Shown here piece after piece: positions 60,227 to 64,000 of a DNA stretch of 64,000 nucleotides; positions within the stretch are counted from its first letter, which is position 1, and the number at the start of each line of letters is the position of its first letter. The translations under genes and the position numbers were made by a program. The notes under the pieces are model-generated. The model saw only the letters and a list, made by a program, of their open reading frames with translations. It searched no databases and was not told the DNA's origin. This DNA is from Rhodococcus jostii RHA1 (GTDB lineage: Bacteria > Actinomycetota > Actinomycetes > Mycobacteriales > Mycobacteriaceae): assembly GCF_000014565.1 (NCBI RefSeq), contig NC_008271.1:268362-332361 (forward strand), in the 5' to 3' direction.

Positions 60227-61774
60227 TCACAACGGCCGCCACACCCTTCCCGTACGGCCGACAATGGACTCGGCCGAACTCGGCCCGGCACTGCCGGATC
60301 GGTATTCGTCGGGGCGCCCGTGCTCGGCCCAGAACGTGATGACCGGATCGATAATCGCCCACGACGCATCCACCTCGGCCTGCGACGGGAACAACGAGGC
60401 GTCACCGCGAAGGACATCGAGGATCAATCGCTCATAGGCCTCGGGGGAGGATCCGCCGAACGAGTCGGCAAAAGACATGCTCAGATCCACATCCTGGATT
60501 CGCATCCCATCCCCGGGTGTCTTCGCACCGATCCGCAACGAGATTCCGTCGTCGGGCTGCACCCGCACCACCAGCACATTCTGGGGTGGCGGGCCGGCCT
60601 CGGCGGAACCGGTCAAATGGTGCGGCGCAGCGAAGGTCACCGCAACTTCCGTGGTCCTCTTGGTCAGGCGCTTACCCGCCCGGAGATAGAACGGAACCCC
60701 GGCCCAGCGCCGATTCGCGATCTGTGCGGTGATGGCCGCATACGTCTCGGTAGTCGAGCAAGGATTGAATCCGTCCTCCTCGAGTAACCCCGGTAGGTAT
60801 GTCTCACCTCGGATGGTGGCCGCGTACTGCCCACGCGCGGTGGTCTCGGTCCACGGACCCACAGCTGACGTGGCAGAGAGCACCTTCACCTTCTCCGCCG
60901 ACAGACTCGCCGCATCGACACCAACGGGCTCCTCCATGGCAATCAAGGCCAACAACTGCAGCAGATGATTCTGGATGACGTCCCGAGCCGCACCGACCCC
61001 GTCGTAGTAGCCGGCCCGGCCTTCGACACCGATGTCCTCGGCCATGGTGATCTGTACGTTGTCGATGTGGCGGTGGTTCCACAGCGGCTCAAACAATCCG
61101 TTCGCGAACCGCAGCGCCAGGATGTTCTGGACCGTCTCCTTGCCGAGATAGTGGTCGACCCGGAACACCGACCCCGCACCGAAAACCTCGTCGACGGTGG
61201 CGCCCAATGCCCGTGAGCTGGCCAGATCGTTTCCGAACGGCTTCTCCAGCACAATGCGCCGCCATCCGCGGTGGTGCTGGCTGAGGCCCACGGCGTTCAG
61301 CTGCGCGCACACCAGGGAAAAATGGGCCGGGGAGATCGACATATAAAACGAGTGGCCGACGGCGGAGTGAAGCATATCCAATTGTGCCAGTTCCTGTTTC
61401 AGGATCTCAAAAGCCGATCGGTCGTCAAAACTACCTCGGACATAGCGGAAGTTTCGTGCCAACTGGTTCCACGTGTCGATCCGGAAGGAAGTGCGCGCGC
61501 CTGCAATCATCGCCGCCTGGATGGTCTCGATGACGCGGTCAGGTTCGTGCCGGCCGAAGCCGACCAGCGAAAAGCTAGGCGGAAGGAGCCCCCGGTTGGC
61601 CAGGTCATAGATTGCCGGGAGCAGCTTCTTACGGGACAGGTCGCCAGTGATACCGAAGATCACCATCGACGACGACGGCACGAATCCAGCGGCAGGACTG
61701 ACCGCATCCGGTATAACGGTTTGCCCGCCGACTGGATTGATCGTGACCGGATCAGTTACTTGAGGCATGCTCAC
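60227..61774 (-). CDS. zwf: Glucose-6-phosphate dehydrogenase
   Basis: 515 residues from GTG 61774 (GAGG nine bases upstream; ATG 61768 is an alternative). Motifs: VIFGITGDLSRKKLLPAIYDL (NADP-binding), the active-site FRVDHYLGKETVQNI, RWAGVPFYLRAGKRL, and PEAYERLILDVLRGD. It oxidises glucose-6-P to 6-phosphogluconolactone with NADPH formation. Convergent with the LuxR regulator and in its own unit. With pgi, gnd, hxlA and hxlB it makes a complete oxidative RuMP cycle, except for lactonase. The reducing power would serve the P450 and flavin hydroxylase. Confidence 0.95.
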   Translation of the reverse strand: MSMPQVTDPVTINPVGGQTVIPDAVSPAAGFVPSSSMVIFGITGDLSRKKLLPAIYDLANRGLLPPSFSLVGFGRHEPDRVIETIQAAMIAGARTSFRIDTWNQLARNFRYVRGSFDDRSAFEILKQELAQLDMLHSAVGHSFYMSISPAHFSLVCAQLNAVGLSQHHRGWRRIVLEKPFGNDLASSRALGATVDEVFGAGSVFRVDHYLGKETVQNILALRFANGLFEPLWNHRHIDNVQITMAEDIGVEGRAGYYDGVGAARDVIQNHLLQLLALIAMEEPVGVDAASLSAEKVKVLSATSAVGPWTETTARGQYAATIRGETYLPGLLEEDGFNPCSTTETYAAITAQIANRRWAGVPFYLRAGKRLTKRTTEVAVTFAAPHHLTGSAEAGPPPQNVLVVRVQPDDGISLRIGAKTPGDGMRIQDVDLSMSFADSFGGSSPEAYERLILDVLRGDASLFPSQAEVDASWAIIDPVITFWAEHGRPDEYRSGSAGPSSAESIVGRTGRVWRPL

Positions 61775-62126
61775 GTGTGTTGTCCTCGTTTTGAGCTGGA
61801 ATTTCGAACCGCCACCCGACCGTCCGCCGATGGGTGCGGCTCTCAGTGTTGCCGTGCGTCCCCGGCGACGCACCTGGCTGAATGGGGGAATGTACCTGGT
61901 CGACCGGCGGGCGTGACTTCGCGATTCGGAGTCCTGCACGCCAGTTCGGCTACAGGCGCACGGAGTTCTCCATGCGCGCCTGCTATCACAGCCGCAAGCC
62001 CGAGCCCTGCCCTAGCCGGTAGGTTGAGGAGGAACAGTTCGTCGAAGGTGTCCATAACCGCGTCGACGGGTGTCCCCGGAGGCGCCGACCTAGGCTTTGC
62101 CCTTACCCGGGTCTGCAGCCGGGGGC
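61775..62126. other. Degenerate region 5' of the phoU remnant
   Basis: About 350 bp upstream of the recognisable phoU tail. A few phrases could be relics of the phoU N-terminal half (for example near 61949, CTACAGGCGCACGG resembles the LQAPVA region), but no frame is intact. The part next to 61775 holds the promoter of zwf. Confidence 0.3.
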
Positions 62127-62413
62127 TCTCCCAGATGGGGCGGGTGGCGGCCGAGTTGGCCGGCCTCGCCGAACGGGTCCTGCGCACGCACGATCCCGAA
62201 CTGGCCGCCGAGATCGGTAGACGCGACGACGAGCTCGACGACCTGCACCGCCGGCTGCTCACTCTGATCGAGGATCCGGCCTGGGCCGGCAGCGTCCCGG
62301 TCGCGGTCGATGTGACCTTGCTCGGCCGCTTCTACGAACGCTTCGGTGACCATGCCGTCACGGTCGGACGCAGGGTGATTTTCCTCGTCACCGGGGAACA
62401 GATGACCCCGTAG
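62127..62413 (+). pseudogene. phoU C-terminal fragment
   Basis: The last 95 codons of a PhoU-type phosphate regulator: MGRVAAELAGLAERVL, EIGRRDDELDDLHRRLL, AVDVTLLGRFYERFGDHAVTVGRRVIFLVTGEQ. Full-length PhoU is about 220 residues, so the N-terminal half is lost or decayed. The 3' end, with its stop, is repeated three times in tandem (62355-62552). Pho-operon partners are absent here. Confidence 0.75.
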
Positions 62414-62552
62414 GTCGTCGCCGTCACGGTCGGACGCAGGGTGATTTTCCTCGTCACCGGGGAACAGATGACCCCGTAGGTCGTCGCCGTCACGGTCGGA
62501 CGCAGGGTGATTTTCCTCGTCACCGGGGAACAGATGACCCCGTAGGTCGTCG
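62355..62552. repeat. 66-bp tandem repeat, three units, derived from the phoU 3' end
   Basis: Units begin at 62355, 62421 and 62487 (CCGTCACGGTCGGACGCAGG...), with a partial fourth start at 62553. Each unit contains the last codons of phoU (GRRVIFLVTGEQMTP) and its stop. A 15-bp direct repeat, GTCACGGGCCCCATC x2 (62555-62584), follows. The unit period is divisible by 3, and the antisense frame is open through all repeats (a 22-residue repeat). Probably slippage or recombination after gene decay; 62585-62679 holds nothing. Confidence 0.85.
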
Positions 62553-62679
62553 CCGTCACGGGCCCCATCGTCACGGGCCCCATCGCCGCGGCCGATCCGA
62601 GCGTGGACTTCGCCCCGCCCGTTGGTGTGCGCGTTCGTGCCGTTGGTGGTGTGGTTCTTCATGTCGATGGAGCTGTTCT

Positions 62680-63294
62680 TCACCCCCGACTGAACCTGCT
62701 ATTCGGGTTGTTCGGTGTCGAGGGCGTCGGTGATGCGGTCGTGGACCGGAGGTTTCGAGGTTCTGGCCGGCGGTGCGGGCGGTGGCGTGGGCGCGGGTGT
62801 ATTCGTCGTCGCTGAGCCGGATGGGGATGCGGTGGGCGGGGCCTGGGGTGGGTTGCTGGGCCAGTTCGCGGTTGGTGGTGCTCACGCATTTCGCTGATGG
62901 GCAGGGGTGCGCGGTCGGTGAGGATGTGAGCGCCGGTGGAGGCGGGGTCGTCGAGCAGAGCCAGGAGCAGATGGTCGGTGCCGATCTCCTCATGCCCGAG
63001 CAGGGCCGTCTGGCGCAGGCTGGCTTCGAGGGCCTTCTTCGTCTTCGGGGTGAATGGGATGTGCCCCGCGGCCGGGGCGGATCCCGCCGGTGCGGTGTCA
63101 CCCGCGAGCTTGCTCTCGAGTGCCGGGGCGGTGACGCCCCATGCGGTCAGCGCTGCCGCTCCGGGGCCGCCGGCGTCGAAGATCCCAATGAGCAGGTGTT
63201 CGGTGCCGACGGAGTTCTGGTGGTGGGTGCGGGCGGCGGCGGCGGCGAGGACGACCACTTGTCGGGCTTGATCGGAGAATCTTTCGAACACCAT
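62680..63294 (-). CDS. Clp N-terminal-domain protein, 3' end frameshifted
   Basis: Starts at ATG 63294 (GGGAGGGAG upstream). Residues 1-137 are the paired Clp R repeats: MVFERFSDQARQVVVLAAAAA, NSVGTEHLLIGIFDAG, then FTPKTKKALEASLRQ and HEEIGTDHLLLALLDDP. This is the ClpC N-domain without ATPase modules, as in small ClpC1-N-like proteins that sequester or present substrates. After PISEMR the frame turns Pro/His/Arg-rich. A one-base change in the CCCC run near 62900 would stop the protein there in a GTGA overlap with a second small gene (62885-62699, VSTTNRELAQQPTPGPAHRIPIRLSDDEYTRAH..., ending VHDRITDALDTEQPE after another one-base shift). Confidence 0.65.
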   Translation of the reverse strand: MVFERFSDQARQVVVLAAAAARTHHQNSVGTEHLLIGIFDAGGPGAAALTAWGVTAPALESKLAGDTAPAGSAPAAGHIPFTPKTKKALEASLRQTALLGHEEIGTDHLLLALLDDPASTGAHILTDRAPLPISEMREHHQPRTGPATHPRPRPPHPHPAQRRRIHPRPRHRPHRRPEPRNLRSTTASPTPSTPNNPNSRFSRG

Positions 63295-63544
63295 GACGCG
63301 CTCCCTCCCTGGGCGTCGCCGCGAGCGACGCGATCCGCTGCTGAATTCCCTGCTGCCCATTCTGGGCGTGTGCAGGTGGTTATGGGTGGGATCGACGCGA
63401 CCTCGGCACTCGCGGCCGTAATGTTGTTGTGACCTGGTGTGATGACATGTCCCCGGTTTGTGATGTGGGGGCGCCGGCGGCCTGTTAGGGGGGTGCCGGC
63501 GCCGGGGTGTCGGCGGGGCGCGCGGGTGTCTGTTTCGTCCGGTT

Positions 63545-63725
63545 TTGAGCCGTTTTTGAAAGATGTTGATTGACAACATGTTTCGGTAATAGATTGATGA
63601 ATCAGTATTTACGTGTGTTGTGCACAGATGTCAGGTTGTAAGGTTCGGAATCTGTTACTGATCAACATGTTTGAGTGTTTCGGGATTTTCGATTTTTTGG
63701 GGTGTGTGGGGGTGGGGTGGTATGC
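63545..63725. promoter_or_regulatory. AT-rich stretch with AACATGTTT repeats
   Basis: An unusually AT-rich island in this GC-rich window. ATGTTG-ATTGA-CAACAT is an inverted repeat at 63563-63579, and the box CAACATGTTT recurs at 63574 and 63663. It may hold divergent promoters and an operator, or part of a replication origin. It lies upstream of the Clp-N gene. Confidence 0.4.
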
Positions 63726-63779
63726 TGTGGGTATGACATGGAGCAGTGCGGGAAGGCGAGTGGGCGGCGGGTCGGGTGC

Positions 63780-64000
63780 ACCCTCCCGCCTCCCCAGCTT
63801 CGTTGGGGTGTGGGGGACCGGATCGAACGGGACGAGTAAAAGCGCAGGTGAGAACCTAATCTCGGAAACTCGGAGGAGCGAAGCGACTCGATCGACGGCA
63901 ACGGGAATGGACCCACTGCGAGCCGCGCAGCGGCTCCCTGGCGGGGAGCGGAGCGACTCGCCCCGTCTCCCGGCGCGGAGCGCCGGGAGCAGCGCCGCGG
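63780..64000. repeat. Cluster of GC-rich hairpins at the right end
   Basis: Several perfect or near-perfect inverted repeats occur in 220 bp: CCCCA/TGGGG (63792-63808), GAGCCGC/GCGGCTC (63920-63936), CGGGG/CCCCG (63942-63965) and CCCGGCGC/GCGCCGGG (63969-63987). The phrases GGAGCGAAGCGACTCG and GGAGCGGAGCGACTCG repeat. No convincing gene; an ATG at 63733 opens a frame of doubtful composition. It could be a transfer or replication region that continues outside the window. Confidence 0.5.

Noticed and set aside
62090..62683. Minus-strand frame with three 22-residue repeats over the phoU tail
   Set aside because: Most of it is antisense to phoU and its repeats; kept only as a remark in the repeat finding. 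Its first 30 residues could be a real start, but nothing else supports it.

Overview
The window is high-GC actinobacterial DNA, most likely from Rhodococcus or a close mycolic-acid relative. The indicators are a WhiB regulator, a DUF3068/PorA-type membrane protein, a cutinase, SCP2-type proteins, a Clp N-terminal-domain protein and the dense use of GTG/ATG starts with 4-bp overlaps. Gene content looks like a mobile replicon (conjugative plasmid or large integrative element) carrying a catabolic island. I saw no rRNA, tRNA or CRISPR array.

Layout. 1-3.7 kb: the start of a partial gene, a cytochrome P450, a DUF3068 protein and two small membrane/lipoprotein genes. 3.96-10.99 kb: a complete Tn7-like transposon (tnsA-tnsB-tnsC-tniQ only, no cargo) with TGTAGGTTCTC terminal inverted repeats and a perfect CCTGC target duplication. 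It sits 17 bp downstream of the stop codon of a conjugation cell-wall hydrolase gene and splits that gene from the rest of its operon. 11-31 kb: a Gram-positive-type conjugation module. The minus-strand half encodes a triple-domain cell-wall hydrolase, a VirB8-like protein, a VirB6/TrbL-like channel, a VirB4 ATPase and two small membrane proteins. A 1-kb repeat-rich non-coding region (candidate oriT or iteron origin) separates it from the plus-strand half, which encodes an FtsK/TcpA coupling ATPase, a ParA-like ATPase, secreted proteins, a cutinase with a very large insertion and an N-formylglutamate amidohydrolase-like protein. 31-36.5 kb: a scar-like zone with a frameshifted SNF2-type helicase, a decayed DUF932 gene, a small toxin-antitoxin-like pair and a truncated Ser/Thr kinase.

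36.6-54.6 kb is a catabolic island. A minus-strand operon encodes a two-component resorcinol-type hydroxylase, hydroxyquinol 1,2-dioxygenase and maleylacetate reductase plus small accessory proteins, with a divergent AraC regulator. Downstream lie WhiB, malic enzyme, a second AraC regulator, a PDR-type reductase, a P450 and an EthD-like protein (an arrangement resembling ethRABCD), then membrane and SCP2-like proteins and HemQ. 54.6-61.8 kb encodes a formaldehyde-handling RuMP module: hxlB-hxlA, gnd, pgi and zwf, with a hybrid sensor/LuxR regulator. The likely logic is that P450 O-dealkylation yields a phenol and an aldehyde. Phenolic products could go through hydroxyquinol to beta-ketoadipate, while formaldehyde enters a cyclic RuMP route that regenerates reducing power for the oxygenases.

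61.8-64 kb: a decayed phoU whose 3' tail is triplicated as a 66-bp tandem repeat, a frameshifted Clp N-domain gene and an AT-rich, hairpin-rich terminal stretch. Several disrupted genes differ from an open frame by a single base, so either decay or assembly indels should be considered.
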